A DNA stretch of 64,000 nt from Rouxiella sp. WC2420. GTDB lineage: Bacteria > Pseudomonadota > Gammaproteobacteria > Enterobacterales > Enterobacteriaceae. The notes under the pieces were generated by a model that saw only the letters and a list, made by a program, of their open reading frames with translations, was not told where the DNA came from and ran no database searches. The translations under genes and the position numbers were made by a program. Below are positions 19,333-31,229 of the stretch, piece by piece. The stretch spans positions 2,108,001-2,172,000 of the forward strand of contig NZ_CP165628.1 of the NCBI RefSeq assembly GCF_041200025.1. The letters are read 5' to 3'. How positions within the stretch are numbered: position 1 is the first letter of the stretch; every line of letters begins with the position of its first letter.

Positions 19333-20141
19333 AAGCTTGTCGCCCCACCCTGAAGTGGGGGGACAGGAGGCGAGGAGTTAACCTTCGAACTTATTACAGG
19401 CATCGATAATGAGTTGAACATCCGCCTCTGACAGCGAAGGGTCGGCAGGTAAACTTAAAATCTGATTGTGAATGGCTTCGTTGAGCGGGAAACTCAAATG
19501 GTTCATCTCTGCATATGCCGGCTGTTTGTATGGAGGCAAAGGATAGTGGATCAACGATTCAATCCCTTGGTCATGCAGATATTTCTTCAGCGCGTCACGG
19601 TGTTTGCTACGAACCACAAACAGATGCCAGGTATGCTGCTCACGGCTGGCAACCAGAGGTAGAGCAATCAGCGGATTTTTAATTCCTGCGAGATAACGCT
19701 CTGCAACGGAACGACGGCATTCGACTTCAGGCCAGAAATGCTTGAGTTTGACGCTTAACAATGCGGCCTGCATCTCGCTTAGACGGCTATTAACCCCTTG
19801 ATAAAGATTGTAATAACGTTCTTTCGAACCATAATTACGCAAAGCGCGCAGAGCGGCGTCCAATTCTTCGTCATTGGTGGTTGCAGCACCGGAATCACCT
19901 AATGCACCCAGGTTTTTACTCGGATAGAAGCTAAATGCGGAAGCATCGCCCCAATAGCCGACGCGCTTGCCATCGATACTGGCACCGTGTGACTGGGAGC
20001 AGTCTTCCAAAACCAGCAGATTATTTTCACCAGCGATTTGCATGATTTCTGGCATCGGCGAAGCATAACTGAAGTGGTTTACTGAATTTGGCCACCTGAA
20101 CAGAGGTGATATGCTCACCTCAGAACAACACAGGTGCTCCA

Positions 20142-21310
<1,169 letters not shown>

Positions 21311-21733
21311 CCACTACAAACCGTATAAATGAACCGGCATGATAACGCGCGTTGCGGGAGTAATAGCATCACGAATTCTGCTTACGTCAATGTTATAGCT
21401 CTCTGCATCCGGCTCAACAAACACCGGCTTGAGATTGTTTTCAGTAATCGCAAGCACGCAGGCAATATAAGCATTGGCCTGAATGATCACTTCATCACCG
21501 TCTTTCAACTTTCCTAATAATTTCCACGCACGTAGAATTAGAACCAGCGCGTCCAGACCGGATGCCAAGCCAATACACGATTTTACCCCGCAAAACTCGG
21601 CAAACTGTTGCTCAAAACTGCGAACTTCCGGTCCAAGTATGTAGTAACCGGAATCAATGACGCGTGCAGCGGCTTCTTTTAACTCACCAGCGTACGGCGT
21701 ATTAATTTGCTTGAGATTGAGGAAATTAATCAT

Positions 21734-22294
21734 TTACGCATCCTTTTGAAGGGCAACATGCGAAATATAGTGTGCATTGTCTTTGTAGAAAGTTGCACGC
21801 ATTACTGCGACATCAATGACATAGAATTCATTGGTTTCGTCTTCGCTGTGAAAGCGTTGAGATATCTTTTTAATAAAACGCAGGGCCGGTTTGTTGTCTT
21901 TGCGAGCATCAATAATGATGCTTTTGAACCCCATGTCGTTCAAAAGATCAACCATTAACAGAATGCTTTCGATAGCCGAAGTCAGCGTTTTGTTGTCATT
22001 CAGGATCCAGCTGCCAGCATTGACGATACTGGCTTCGTGGTCCATGTTGTAAGCACGAAGAGACCCTACAGGCTGCTCATTATCCAGTCGTTGAATAATG
22101 CAGTAAAATTCAGTACCGGCGGCTTCACGCTTTTTATATTCTTGCAGCCAGGCTTTCTGTTGCAGCGGATCGTTATCCACCGGGGTAAGAAACTGAACGC
22201 TCTTTGGAGCTACCCGTAAGCTATGAACGAACTCATAGTCACTGACTTCAACAGGCCTAAGTAGAATGGTTTTACCGTAGTAAACTTCACTCAT
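21734..22294 (-). CDS. GNAT-like acetyltransferase, probable sugar N-acetyltransferase of the fdt set
   Basis: 186 aa from ATG 22294 (MSEVYYGKTILLRPVEVSDYEFVHSL). The N-terminal pattern and GFKSIIIDARKDNKPALRFIKKI near the C-terminus fit the GNAT fold. It lies between fdtA, whose end it overlaps by 8 bp, and fdtB. In dTDP-3-acetamido-3,6-dideoxyhexose pathways the third enzyme acetylates the amino sugar made by FdtB, so this protein is the best candidate. Family membership is clearer than the exact substrate. Confidence 0.72.
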   Translation of the reverse strand: MSEVYYGKTILLRPVEVSDYEFVHSLRVAPKSVQFLTPVDNDPLQQKAWLQEYKKREAAGTEFYCIIQRLDNEQPVGSLRAYNMDHEASIVNAGSWILNDNKTLTSAIESILLMVDLLNDMGFKSIIIDARKDNKPALRFIKKISQRFHSEDETNEFYVIDVAVMRATFYKDNAHYISHVALQKDA

Positions 22295-22739
22295 TGTAAG
22301 CATTCGCCTCCGTAGTGAACAACTCGAGGTCATGAATGTAGTCTGATTTATCGTACTTCTCGCTGGCCAGCACGATCAAGGCACAATCTTTACTAAAATC
22401 ATGCATTTCGATCCAGGTCATGTTGTTAACCAGTAAGCCTTTTGACGGACTGTCCAACCAGTGATCGCTGATTTTTTTGCCATCATTTAAACGAACTCGC
22501 AGCTTGCCGACCAGGCAAATCAGGAATTGCTTATCATTACGGTGTGCGTGAAATCCACGATTTTGATTCGTGTTAGTGTTGAAAATGTAAAACAGTCTTT
22601 TAATATCGAAAGGAACCTGATTCATAGACTCCACGCTGACTAAACAGCCGCGATCGTCGGTGAAGGTTACCAGATCAATCACCGAATGCTGTGGCGGTTG
22701 CAAAGATTCTGTTTCATCAATGTGTGTAAATAAATTCAT
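22287..22739 (-). CDS. fdtA: FdtA/WxcM-like dTDP-4-keto-6-deoxyhexose 3,4-ketoisomerase
   Basis: 150 aa from ATG 22739 with GAGG upstream. It is a single cupin domain with the FdtA signature NRGFHAHRNDKQFLICLVGKLRV, including the His pair used for catalysis. It converts dTDP-4-keto-6-deoxyglucose, made by RmlA and RmlB, to the 3-keto isomer for FdtB. FdtA and QdtA differ in stereochemistry at C4 and cannot be separated by eye. A 357-bp gap without a gene precedes it. Confidence 0.85.
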   Translation of the reverse strand: MNLFTHIDETESLQPPQHSVIDLVTFTDDRGCLVSVESMNQVPFDIKRLFYIFNTNTNQNRGFHAHRNDKQFLICLVGKLRVRLNDGKKISDHWLDSPSKGLLVNNMTWIEMHDFSKDCALIVLASEKYDKSDYIHDLELFTTEANAYNE

Positions 22740-23096
22740 AATAACGCCTCTAACCTTATGATTAGTTATGTTTGTAGGCTCCGGAGCGAACCGCATCAGC
22801 CAATTTTAGAACCATCGATTAAACAATGTGTTCTCTCATCGTATCCATTATGAAAACGGGTACGCTTCGACAGACATCCCTGGTTAAGAGAAATTTAGCG
22901 CTCGCGGGCTGCTGATTCTGTAACTGTCACGAATTCACCAGGACACCGCATAACTTATCGATAAAGTTTTTATTTTAATATAATAACATATTGAGATATT
23001 TAATAGCCCTTAGCGCAAGCTTGAGCACAATTAGGATATCTTCGATTTTTTAATTCTAGCTACTTATTGAATGTTTATATTCATATTAAATCTCTT
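22740..23096. other. 357-bp gap upstream of fdtA, no gene seen
   Basis: The left part is mixed composition and the right part (22960-23096) is very A/T-rich with runs such as TTTATTTTAATATAATAAC. No frame resembles a protein. An internal promoter for fdtA is plausible, because the surrounding genes are otherwise closely spaced. Confidence 0.5.
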
Positions 23097-24533
23097 TTAT
23101 TTTTTCTTGAAAAATCTCACAACTTTTACTACTAATGCCTTGCCTGTGTTTAGGGTAAAATAAACTTTGTTAAAAAATGAGAATCTAAAATATATGCCCC
23201 AAAATAGTTTTCGATGATGGTGGTACACATATCTCATCACTAAAGGGTATACCGGCATAAATATGCTTTTACGTACTTTGAGATAGTCAGTATCACCGGT
23301 CCATGGCACCAGATTCTCCATATCAAGCGAACTTCTTTCGCCAGCATAAACACAGGCAAGATAACGCGCTTTTACTTCATTGTAGCCGTTAACCATGAGG
23401 ATTTCTTCATAAGCCCCTTCATCATCATAGTTCTTAATGCTATTTACGACCTCTTCTACACTTTGTCGTTTTAACTTATCTGCTGGTGAATAACCCTGAA
23501 CATTTGAAGTTAATCCGATCCCGCGCTTGCCTGATAACACCTGCTCGGCAAACGCCGTTCCGCCCGGGAAAGGATAGCTGTCAACATAAAAATCTGCCTC
23601 GCGAGACCGGGCAATAAATTGATCATACGGAAGCAGGCGTAATATTTGCAGGCGTTTTCCAAAGCGTAATTTTAGCGGCCATAGCCAAACATTGCCCGCA
23701 AAATTAATGCCAACCAGAGTAAAGATACCCTCTGGCCATGCAGTTAACAGTCGGTTAATCAACGGGCTCATATTTGCGCCACGAAAAGGCCGGAATTTCA
23801 TGGCAGAGCCGGAGCTAAAGAAGTGCAGCGAAGGCTTGCTGCTTTCCACCGGTGGCTGCGATTCTGGTTTGATGTCCGCCACTGGAATGCCGAGGAAAGA
23901 AGTTTGGCCTGCAATCGTTTTAGTTAGATCAAGGCGTGCACCATAGCTACTGAGCTGGAAATAAAAATCAGCGATCGAACTTCCATAGGTGAAAGCGTGA
24001 TCGGCATGATTGACAAAGTAAACGCTCAGTGGTCGGACTTTCTTGATCAGCCCACAGGCAACGACGGTCGCAATATCGTCGAAATGAATATGCAATACGA
24101 TGCGTTGATACCGATTGCAAATATCTCGAATTTTAACCACCGCATCGAGAGGGCTCTCGGGAGCAATTTCATATACTTGCGAAAAGACATCGTTCAATCT
24201 CGTCCGCGCTTTGGCATCGGCACGTCGAGTAATGAGCAAGTCAGGTGGAATGTCATGCATATTTCCGAGTTTTTCCATCAATCGGGTATGACCACCGATG
24301 ATAAAAGCTTCCGAGATAATATGCAGACAGTCTTTGGTAGTCTCTGGTTCAATGATGGCTGGCAGCGTATCATTAGCGCGATTAGTCAGCGTCATTTCAA
24401 TTTGCGGATCGTCATATTGACCGATATCGATCATATGCAGCAAGGAACCATAAATCTCTGCAGCTTTCAGACTTTCATTAAAGTCTTGCCCGGTAAGTAC
24501 TTTTTCTCTCAGAGGTTGAAGAAGTGTCTTCAT
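23097..24533 (-). CDS. Putative GT-B-type glycosyltransferase
   Basis: 478 aa with no clear named family. The layout suggests a GT-B enzyme. There is a Rossmann-like N-terminal half (CLHIISEAFIIGGHTRLMEKL, then VLHIHFDDIATVVACGLI). A second half holds SSGSAMKFRPFRGANMSPLI and a donor-site-like SYPFPGGTAFAEQVLSGKRGIG. The C-terminus is basic and hydrophobic (KALVVKVVRFFKKK), suggesting peripheral membrane binding. Its position between a rhamnosyltransferase and fdtA supports transfer of a sugar in repeat-unit assembly. Confidence 0.6.
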   Translation of the reverse strand: MKTLLQPLREKVLTGQDFNESLKAAEIYGSLLHMIDIGQYDDPQIEMTLTNRANDTLPAIIEPETTKDCLHIISEAFIIGGHTRLMEKLGNMHDIPPDLLITRRADAKARTRLNDVFSQVYEIAPESPLDAVVKIRDICNRYQRIVLHIHFDDIATVVACGLIKKVRPLSVYFVNHADHAFTYGSSIADFYFQLSSYGARLDLTKTIAGQTSFLGIPVADIKPESQPPVESSKPSLHFFSSGSAMKFRPFRGANMSPLINRLLTAWPEGIFTLVGINFAGNVWLWPLKLRFGKRLQILRLLPYDQFIARSREADFYVDSYPFPGGTAFAEQVLSGKRGIGLTSNVQGYSPADKLKRQSVEEVVNSIKNYDDEGAYEEILMVNGYNEVKARYLACVYAGERSSLDMENLVPWTGDTDYLKVRKSIFMPVYPLVMRYVYHHHRKLFWGIYFRFSFFNKVYFTLNTGKALVVKVVRFFKKK

Positions 24534-24628
24534 ATTAATCCCTAATTACCCGGCAGAAATTCATCTTTGAAATACTGAATAACTGCATTTTTTGCTTACT
24601 TCGCAATATGTCTCAAATACAGCCGGAA

Positions 24629-25576
24629 TTAAATGCCCACGACATAAAACACGAAGAAGGAAACATTACGAAGCCACCCTGTCTTATGTACACCGCGCGT
24701 ACTGTAAAGTTTAAAACGGGTGAAAAATCCTTTTTCGAATGACTCGACATAGTCAGACAATAGTTGTCTGTCTTCCGGTTTTAAAGCCGGGCTAAAATCT
24801 TCCAGGAATAACTTAGCCTGAATTCGAGTTTGCCTGATAATAGCGCGCGCCTTGACTAAACGCGTTTTGAAAGAAACGTTTAAAACTGCACTCAGTGATG
24901 CTGATTGCGCACCAAGCACGTTATTACCATGCTGACGATATAGGATCAGTGAGTTTTCAATAAAGCCGACACGACCTATGGCCTGAGCCAGCATCGCCAT
25001 ATACCAGTCATGCATTATCGACTCGCCGATGCGGCTATTGCGCGCCTTGCTGAACAACTCATGGTTGCAGGCCATTACGCAGCCGGTGACTGAATTATTG
25101 ACCATCAGGCGGGCTAAGTCGGGAGCGCGATTTAAATTCTGGTAATCAAACATTGAGACATGCATCGGCGACAGGTTTTTGTCTGCTACGCACAGGTCAG
25201 AATGTAATAAAATGGGGCCTTGCTGCTGTTGCTCAAGCTCGACAAAACGATCCATAAACAGGCGCATTTTGTTAGGCAACCAAAGGTCATCCTGATCGCT
25301 GAAGAAAGTATAATCAGCCTCAGTATGCATAATCAGATAATTAAAGTTTTCGCGTACTCCGCCTTTTTTGCCATTATCCAACAGCTCTATTCGCGGGTCC
25401 AGCTGGTTAAAATGGTTAATAATTGCGGTGGTTTCGTCTGATGAATTATCATCGGAGACCAGAAGACGGCATTGATACTCGGGTAAATGAGTAAAGTTGA
25501 GCAAAATGGATTGAATCTGCTCTGTTACATATTTTGCGCCATTATATGTAGCCAGAATAACGTTTATTTTTTTCAT
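24629..25576 (-). CDS. Family 2 glycosyltransferase (rhamnosyltransferase-like)
   Basis: 315 aa. GT-A fold: VILATYNGAKYVTEQIQSIL, LVSDDNSSDETTAII, and the SDQDDLWLPNKM motif holding the metal-binding Asp residues. It resembles alpha-L-rhamnosyltransferases of O-antigen loci. RmlD lies just upstream, so the donor dTDP-L-rhamnose is available. The acceptor and linkage are unknown. Confidence 0.88.
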   Translation of the reverse strand: MKKINVILATYNGAKYVTEQIQSILLNFTHLPEYQCRLLVSDDNSSDETTAIINHFNQLDPRIELLDNGKKGGVRENFNYLIMHTEADYTFFSDQDDLWLPNKMRLFMDRFVELEQQQQGPILLHSDLCVADKNLSPMHVSMFDYQNLNRAPDLARLMVNNSVTGCVMACNHELFSKARNSRIGESIMHDWYMAMLAQAIGRVGFIENSLILYRQHGNNVLGAQSASLSAVLNVSFKTRLVKARAIIRQTRIQAKLFLEDFSPALKPEDRQLLSDYVESFEKGFFTRFKLYSTRGVHKTGWLRNVSFFVFYVVGI

Positions 25577-25714
25577 GATGTCTCAACGCTAGAAGGTTAT
25601 TTAGCGCGCTGGCGAAAATTCATTCATCAGCACGCTGTTTGACCTTTAGGCTGAGCTCCTTAATTACAATGCAATCAGTAAATTTATGCAATTAATAATG
25701 GAACTCAGGCTAAA

Positions 25715-26569
25715 TTAAAATTTGCGAATAATATCCTGTAACGCTGCATCCCAATCAGACAATGCAACGCCTAAAGATTTTATTTTTTCCCCATCAAGCA
25801 CTGAATAAGCTGGACGCTTTGCCGGAGTAGGGTATTGTTCTGTTGTCATCGCGGTGAGCGCAGGCTTTTTCTCAAGTCTTCCTTCAGCGACAGCGACATC
25901 AAAGATTTTATCGGCAAACTCGAACCACGAAACCTCACGATCGCCACCATAGTGATAAATCCCACCTGATGCTTCAACTTTAAGCAGAGTAATCAGCGCA
26001 TTGGCTAAATCACCTGCATAAGTTGGACAACCGCGCTGGTCGCTGACAATGCCAAGGGCATCACGCGACTCTGCAAGTTTGACCATCGTTTTGACGAAGT
26101 TATTGCCGTATTCGCTGAACACCCAGGCAGTACGGACAACGGCTGCCTCTGGAAGCGCGGCCAAAGCCGCATTTTCACCGTCAAGTTTAGTTTTACCGTA
26201 AACGCCCAGTGGATTTGTTGCGTCGGTTTCAAGATAAGGGTGGTTGCCCTGACCATCAAACACATAGTCGGTAGAAACGTGGACGAGTTTTGCACCCACA
26301 GCACGAGCGGCCAGAGCCAGATTTTGCGGGCCTTGAGTGTTAACTTTTGCGGCCTGTTCTGGTTCGCTTTCTGCTTTGTCGACGGCGGTATAAGCGGCTG
26401 CGTTAACAATTGCATCAGGTTTCAGAGAGGAGACAATCTCTTCAACCTGTGATTTGTTGCTGATATCAAGCTCAGCTGATCCGAAGGCGTGCAGCTGCCA
26501 GCCTTCAGGTAAGCGATCCTGAAAACAGCGGCCTAATTGGCCGCTTGCTCCGGTGAGTAAAATTTTCAT
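25715..26569 (-). CDS. rmlD: dTDP-4-dehydrorhamnose reductase
   Basis: 284 aa short-chain reductase. The Rossmann motif is LLTGASGQLGR, and STDYVFDG with the YGKTKLDGE segment gives the Tyr/Lys pair. It catalyses the last step to dTDP-L-rhamnose. Its start overlaps the rmlC stop by four bases, completing rmlB-A-C-D. Confidence 0.95.
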   Translation of the reverse strand: MKILLTGASGQLGRCFQDRLPEGWQLHAFGSAELDISNKSQVEEIVSSLKPDAIVNAAAYTAVDKAESEPEQAAKVNTQGPQNLALAARAVGAKLVHVSTDYVFDGQGNHPYLETDATNPLGVYGKTKLDGENAALAALPEAAVVRTAWVFSEYGNNFVKTMVKLAESRDALGIVSDQRGCPTYAGDLANALITLLKVEASGGIYHYGGDREVSWFEFADKIFDVAVAEGRLEKKPALTAMTTEQYPTPAKRPAYSVLDGEKIKSLGVALSDWDAALQDIIRKF

Positions 26570-27102
26570 TTCACCAGTTCCTGCAAAGTCTTACCTAGCT
26601 TGTCTTTTGCCGACAGCAGAGGGTCCTCAATTGGCCATTCGATACCCACTTGTGGATCGTTCCAAAGCAGGCAACCTTCAAGCTCTGGAGCGTAGTAATC
26701 CGTACATTTATATTCAAAATCGGCCACATCAGACAGCACAACAAAACCGTGTGCCAGACCAGGAGGCACCCAGAACTGGGTTTTGTTTTCTTCCGACAGC
26801 AGTACACCGTACCATTGACCGTAAGACGCTGAATCCGGTCGAATATCCACGGCAACGTCGTAGACTTCGCCGCGAACTACGCGCACCAGTTTGCCCTGTG
26901 GGCGCTCGGTCTGGAAGTGCAGGCCACGCAATACGCCTTTGGACGAACGTGAATGGTTATCCTGAACAAAATCCAAATCGATATTTAGCATCTCCTGGTA
27001 GCGTTTTTTCTCAAACGTTTCCAGAAAGAAGCCACGGCTGTCACCAAAAACTTTAGGCTGAATTATTTTGACACCAACAAGGGGAGTATCAATGATTTCC
27101 AT
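26566..27102 (-). CDS. rmlC: dTDP-4-dehydrorhamnose 3,5-epimerase
   Basis: 178 aa from ATG 27102, two bases after the rmlA stop, with AAGGAAAT upstream; a longer frame to 27123 runs into rmlA. Cupin fold with GDSRGFFLETFEKKRYQ, QDNHSRSSKGVLRGLHFQ (catalytic His) and PPGLAHGFVVLSD. It epimerises C3 and C5 of the 4-keto sugar. Confidence 0.95.
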   Translation of the reverse strand: MEIIDTPLVGVKIIQPKVFGDSRGFFLETFEKKRYQEMLNIDLDFVQDNHSRSSKGVLRGLHFQTERPQGKLVRVVRGEVYDVAVDIRPDSASYGQWYGVLLSEENKTQFWVPPGLAHGFVVLSDVADFEYKCTDYYAPELEGCLLWNDPQVGIEWPIEDPLLSAKDKLGKTLQELVK

Positions 27103-27103
27103 C

Positions 27104-27982
27104 TTAGATTTCCTTGGTTTCAATCAGCTGAGACAGGTATTTGCCATATCCGGTTTTAGCCAGAATCTTCGCCTGTTCTGCTACTTGCTCACGCGAAATC
27201 CAACCTTTACGGAAAGCAATTTCCTCTAGACAGGCCACTTTAAAGCCTTGGCGTTTCTCAATAGTGTGAATGAACTGGGAAGCCTCAAGCAGGCTGTCGT
27301 GCGTGCCGGTGTCTAACCAGGCAAATCCGCGACCCAACTGCTCGACTTTAAGTTTACCCGCATCCATATACATCTGGTTTAGCGTGGTAATTTCCAGCTC
27401 GCCGCGATGAGATGGTTTGATTTGCTTAGCCATTTCAACAACGTGATGATCGTAGAAGTAAAGACCGGTCACCGCCCAGTTAGAACGAGGCTCGGTTGGC
27501 TTTTCTTCGATAGAAATAGCACGATTTTCTTTATCAAACTCCACCACGCCAAAGCGTTCCGGGTCCAGAACCTGGTAGCCAAACACGGTTGCACCTTCAC
27601 CGTTGTTTTGCACCGCGTGCTCGAGTTTACGACCAAAGCTTTCACCGAAGAAGATGTTATCACCGAGGACCAGCGCACAGGCTTCACCGTCAATAAACTC
27701 TTCACCGATGATAAATGCCTGAGCCAGGCCGTCTGGGCTTGGTTGGATAGCATAAGACAAGTTAATGCCGAATTGCGAACCATCGCCCAACAGGCGCACG
27801 AAACCTTCGTTATCTTCTGGCGTTGTAATAATCAGAATGTCTTTGATACCCGCCAGCATCAATACGGAAATTGGATAATAAACCATTGGTTTATCATAAA
27901 TTGGGAGCAGTTGTTTCGACACACCGCGGGTAAGTGGGTATAAGCGTGTGCCAGAGCCGCCCGCCAGAATGATACCTTTCAT
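27104..27982 (-). CDS. rmlA: Glucose-1-phosphate thymidylyltransferase
   Basis: 292 aa, full length for RmlA. The nucleotide-binding [27 protein letters not shown] is at the N-terminus, with [17 protein letters not shown] and [14 protein letters not shown]. It makes dTDP-glucose, the common precursor for both the rhamnose and the 3-amino-sugar branch in this locus. Confidence 0.96.
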   Translation of the reverse strand: MKGIILAGGSGTRLYPLTRGVSKQLLPIYDKPMVYYPISVLMLAGIKDILIITTPEDNEGFVRLLGDGSQFGINLSYAIQPSPDGLAQAFIIGEEFIDGEACALVLGDNIFFGESFGRKLEHAVQNNGEGATVFGYQVLDPERFGVVEFDKENRAISIEEKPTEPRSNWAVTGLYFYDHHVVEMAKQIKPSHRGELEITTLNQMYMDAGKLKVEQLGRGFAWLDTGTHDSLLEASQFIHTIEKRQGFKVACLEEIAFRKGWISREQVAEQAKILAKTGYGKYLSQLIETKEI

Positions 27983-28003
27983 TATGCTGTCACCTTAAAT
28001 TTT

Positions 28004-29065
28004 TTACTTAGAAAGACCAAGACGCTCTGTCCAGGTGCCTGCTTTAATGGTATTTACCCACTCGAAGTTGCTCAGATACCATTCAACCGTTTTACGGATA
28101 CCTGTTTCGAAAGTTTCTACCGGCTTCCAACCCAATTCGCGGTCGATTTTGCTGGCATCGATAGCATAACGCTTATCATGCCCAGGACGATCGGCAACCC
28201 AGGTAATCAAATCACGGTATTGCTTAACTCCCTCTGGTTTCTCGGGAGCCAGCTCTTCAAGTAAGTCGCAAATAGTGTTGACCACGTCAATATTCTGACG
28301 TTCGTTGTGACCACCGATGTTGTAGGTCTCACCGACTTCGCCTTCGGTAACAACTTTGTACAATGCACGAGCGTGGTCTTCAACATACAGCCAGTCGCGG
28401 ATCTGATCGCCTTTGCCGTATACAGGTAGAGCTTTACCAGACAGTGCGTTCAGAATAATTAACGGGATCAGCTTCTCGGGGAAGTGATATGGGCCGTAGT
28501 TGTTTGAACAGTTGGTCACCAATGTTGGCAAGCCATAGGTACGTTTCCAGGCTCTGACCAAATGGTCGCTGGCAGCTTTGGTGGCTGAATACGGGCTGCT
28601 CGGAGAATATGGCGTTTCTTCGGTGAACAAGTCGTCAACACCGTGCAAATCGCCATACACTTCATCGGTAGAAATATGATGGAAGCGGAAAGCGGCTTTT
28701 TTGTCTTCAGACAGCGGTGTCCAATAGGCGCGCGCTGCTTCGAGCAGGGTGTAGGTGCCTACAACGTTGGTCTGCACAAAGGCCGCCGGGCCGTCGATTG
28801 AACGGTCAACGTGACTTTCTGCTGCCAGATGCATCATTGCATCGGGTTGGAATTCGGTGAAAACTTTGTTTACCGCTTCCGCATCACAAATATCAACCTG
28901 GGCAAAGTGATAGCGCGCGTCGTCGCTTACTGGCGCCAGTGAGGCGAGGTTACCCGCATAGCCAAGGTTATCAATAACCAGCACTTCATCCTTTGTGTGC
29001 TGAATAATGTGTCTTACGACGGCCGAACCAATAAAGCCGGCACCACCTGTTACGATAATTTTCAT
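28004..29065 (-). CDS. rmlB: dTDP-glucose 4,6-dehydratase
   Basis: 353 aa from ATG 29065, preceded by GAGGAC; the frame continues to 29113 but overlaps the upstream glycosyltransferase. Extended SDR with [22 protein letters not shown] and the catalytic YSATKAASD. It converts dTDP-glucose to dTDP-4-keto-6-deoxyglucose, the branch point for RmlC/D and FdtA. Confidence 0.96.
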   Translation of the reverse strand: MKIIVTGGAGFIGSAVVRHIIQHTKDEVLVIDNLGYAGNLASLAPVSDDARYHFAQVDICDAEAVNKVFTEFQPDAMMHLAAESHVDRSIDGPAAFVQTNVVGTYTLLEAARAYWTPLSEDKKAAFRFHHISTDEVYGDLHGVDDLFTEETPYSPSSPYSATKAASDHLVRAWKRTYGLPTLVTNCSNNYGPYHFPEKLIPLIILNALSGKALPVYGKGDQIRDWLYVEDHARALYKVVTEGEVGETYNIGGHNERQNIDVVNTICDLLEELAPEKPEGVKQYRDLITWVADRPGHDKRYAIDASKIDRELGWKPVETFETGIRKTVEWYLSNFEWVNTIKAGTWTERLGLSK

Positions 29066-29103
29066 TGTGTCCTCAATAAATACGGTAATAGCAGCGGGGG
29101 GAA

Positions 29104-30015
29104 TTATTTCCAATATCGCTTGTGCATACTCAATCTTTGATTCAAACCGAATGGCAGAGTTTTATAATTCTTCCCTAACTTATATCCGATAATCTTCATT
29201 GCATTGTTTATGCACGCCCGAGGTATTGAAATAATTCCATGTTTGAGCAGAAAGCGCAGCTCAGAAATAATAAACTTCTTACCTTCACCTCCAGCACCAC
29301 CAAAGTTCTCAAAAATCCACTTCTCTTTGCCATGGAATACGCCAATATCAAAGTAGCGTTTAAACTCCTCGACAGGGGAGTAGTTATGAGAATGTCGGGC
29401 TTTCGCATCAGCGACATAAGCCACCTTGTAGCCGGCTAATACTGCTTTGGCAGCGAAGTACATATCTTCGCAGAGGATAGTATTTGACGGAAAACCACCG
29501 AGTTCCTTAAATACGGAAATACGGTACGCCGCGAATGAGTTAGAGGAAAAAACAGTTTTAAGACCAACACGATCAGCATCGGCCAAACTATAAACTTGAC
29601 TTTGCGCGCGATAGTTAAAACTGCGGGCATGACTGGCAATTGGCGTTGCATCATGGTGCGGCAACTGTCGGCCATAGGCACAGGCAACTTGCGGATCTTT
29701 AAAAACCGCCACTAACTGCTCTAGGCTACCTTCTTCTAGGATGGCATCTTGAGTTAAAAAGATGACGATTTCGCTGTCCTCAGGTCCTAAACCAGCTAAC
29801 ACATTTCGTGTACCGCCATGATTAAACTCTTGAGAAGAAATACGAGTAACCTTGAACCCAGCCTGTTCGGCTAATAAATCAGTACTATCTTTACTACCGG
29901 AATCAATAACCTGAACATAAAGATCCGCAGAGGAAAATTTCTTTATGCTGTTTATCGACTCCTTCCATACTTCACCACCATTATAGGTGGGTATCGCCAC
30001 AAAGTATTTCATCAT
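29104..30015 (-). CDS. Family 2 glycosyltransferase, RfbF-type rhamnosyltransferase
   Basis: 303 aa ([20 protein letters not shown]; a second ATG follows directly). Features are [26 protein letters not shown] and [11 protein letters not shown], as in RfbF/rhamnosyltransferases that use dTDP-L-rhamnose. It lies between wza and rmlB in the same direction. Weak ribosome binding site. Confidence 0.86.
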   Translation of the reverse strand: MMKYFVAIPTYNGGEVWKESINSIKKFSSADLYVQVIDSGSKDSTDLLAEQAGFKVTRISSQEFNHGGTRNVLAGLGPEDSEIVIFLTQDAILEEGSLEQLVAVFKDPQVACAYGRQLPHHDATPIASHARSFNYRAQSQVYSLADADRVGLKTVFSSNSFAAYRISVFKELGGFPSNTILCEDMYFAAKAVLAGYKVAYVADAKARHSHNYSPVEEFKRYFDIGVFHGKEKWIFENFGGAGGEGKKFIISELRFLLKHGIISIPRACINNAMKIIGYKLGKNYKTLPFGLNQRLSMHKRYWK

Positions 30016-30083
30016 CTATCCAGGTTGAGCCAGAGATGAGTAACAACCCCCACTCTGAACGGATGTCTTGCGGGGAATTAATG

Positions 30084-31229
30084 TTAATCCCAGTTATGAA
30101 TATATTGTGCACTTTCAGCCATACTGTTAATACCGGTGATTGTTGGCAAGATGCTGCTAATTACGTTATTCCAACGCACAATTGGAGCTGTCGTAACATA
30201 GACGACATCATATGGCTGCAATTGGAAATTGGTGCTCAATAACATGGCTGAAGCATCTTTGGCTTTAAGCTGATAAATATCGGCAATTTTGCCTTTATCA
30301 TTGCCCTGACCATTTTGAATACCGCGAATAACAAATACGCCCTGCGCATCGGCAAGATCCTGTGAAAGTCCGCCAGCATCGCCCAGCGCTTCGGCCAGTG
30401 TCATGCCGCTACGGTCCATCTTGAGAGTGCTTTGAGTGGTCACTTGTCCCATAACAAAGACTTTGAGATCGTCATTGCGAGGAACGTAAAGAATATCCCC
30501 CGGGTAGAGAAGGCGGTTTTGGGTTAGATCACCTCTTTGCATAAGCGCTTGCAATGATAGACGCTCGTCATGACCGTTATGTGTCAGCACCACATCACGC
30601 CAGTCTGCATCTTTGTCCAATCCTCCCGCGGCGTTAATTGCATCAACCACGGTAAGAGGAATATTGGTGATAGCCTGTTGGCCTGATGTAACCACTTGGC
30701 CAGTGACATAAACTTTTTGAGATCGGAAAGAAGCAACGCTTACATCAATTTGTGGGCTTTCAACATAAGTTGATAGACGCTTTTTAATGTCGGCGCGTAT
30801 TTCTTCCAGAGTTAGACCCGCAACCTGAACTTTGCCGATATAAGGGTAGAATATCGTTCCATCAGACCCAACCCAGTTACCTGTATCACTTGCACTACGG
30901 TAGCCACCGGCCGGGGTGGTTAACTCTGGGTGATCATAAATGGTGATGGTTAAAATGTCACCGATGCCAACATGATATTGATAGTCTTTGAGAAGATTAT
31001 TTAATTCAGGATTAGGACGAGAGATTACCTGAGGTGCCTGCATCCTATCGACCAACGTCGGAGTGATAGGGTAAACGTTTACCAGCTTGTCCAGGTCATA
31101 ATCACTGTCTGGCACCTTAACGACATTTTTGCCGCCTGTTGATAAGCTTTGTCCAGGTATTACTGTACAACCGCCTAAAATACCCACAGCAAAGAATAGC
31201 GCAGAAAATTTAAACAGATTTTTGTGCAT
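30084..31229 (-). CDS. wza: Wza, outer-membrane polysaccharide export lipoprotein
   Basis: 381 aa. Lipoprotein signal peptide with lipobox LGGC (Cys21), then Wza domains: [30 protein letters not shown], the SLBB domains with [21 protein letters not shown], and [22 protein letters not shown], close to E. coli Wza. It forms the octameric outer-membrane channel for capsule or exopolysaccharide. wzb (phosphatase) and wzc (tyrosine kinase), its usual partners, do not follow. A JUMPstart/ops element lies about 155 bp upstream. Confidence 0.95.
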   Translation of the reverse strand: MHKNLFKFSALFFAVGILGGCTVIPGQSLSTGGKNVVKVPDSDYDLDKLVNVYPITPTLVDRMQAPQVISRPNPELNNLLKDYQYHVGIGDILTITIYDHPELTTPAGGYRSASDTGNWVGSDGTIFYPYIGKVQVAGLTLEEIRADIKKRLSTYVESPQIDVSVASFRSQKVYVTGQVVTSGQQAITNIPLTVVDAINAAGGLDKDADWRDVVLTHNGHDERLSLQALMQRGDLTQNRLLYPGDILYVPRNDDLKVFVMGQVTTQSTLKMDRSGMTLAEALGDAGGLSQDLADAQGVFVIRGIQNGQGNDKGKIADIYQLKAKDASAMLLSTNFQLQPYDVVYVTTAPIVRWNNVISSILPTITGINSMAESAQYIHNWD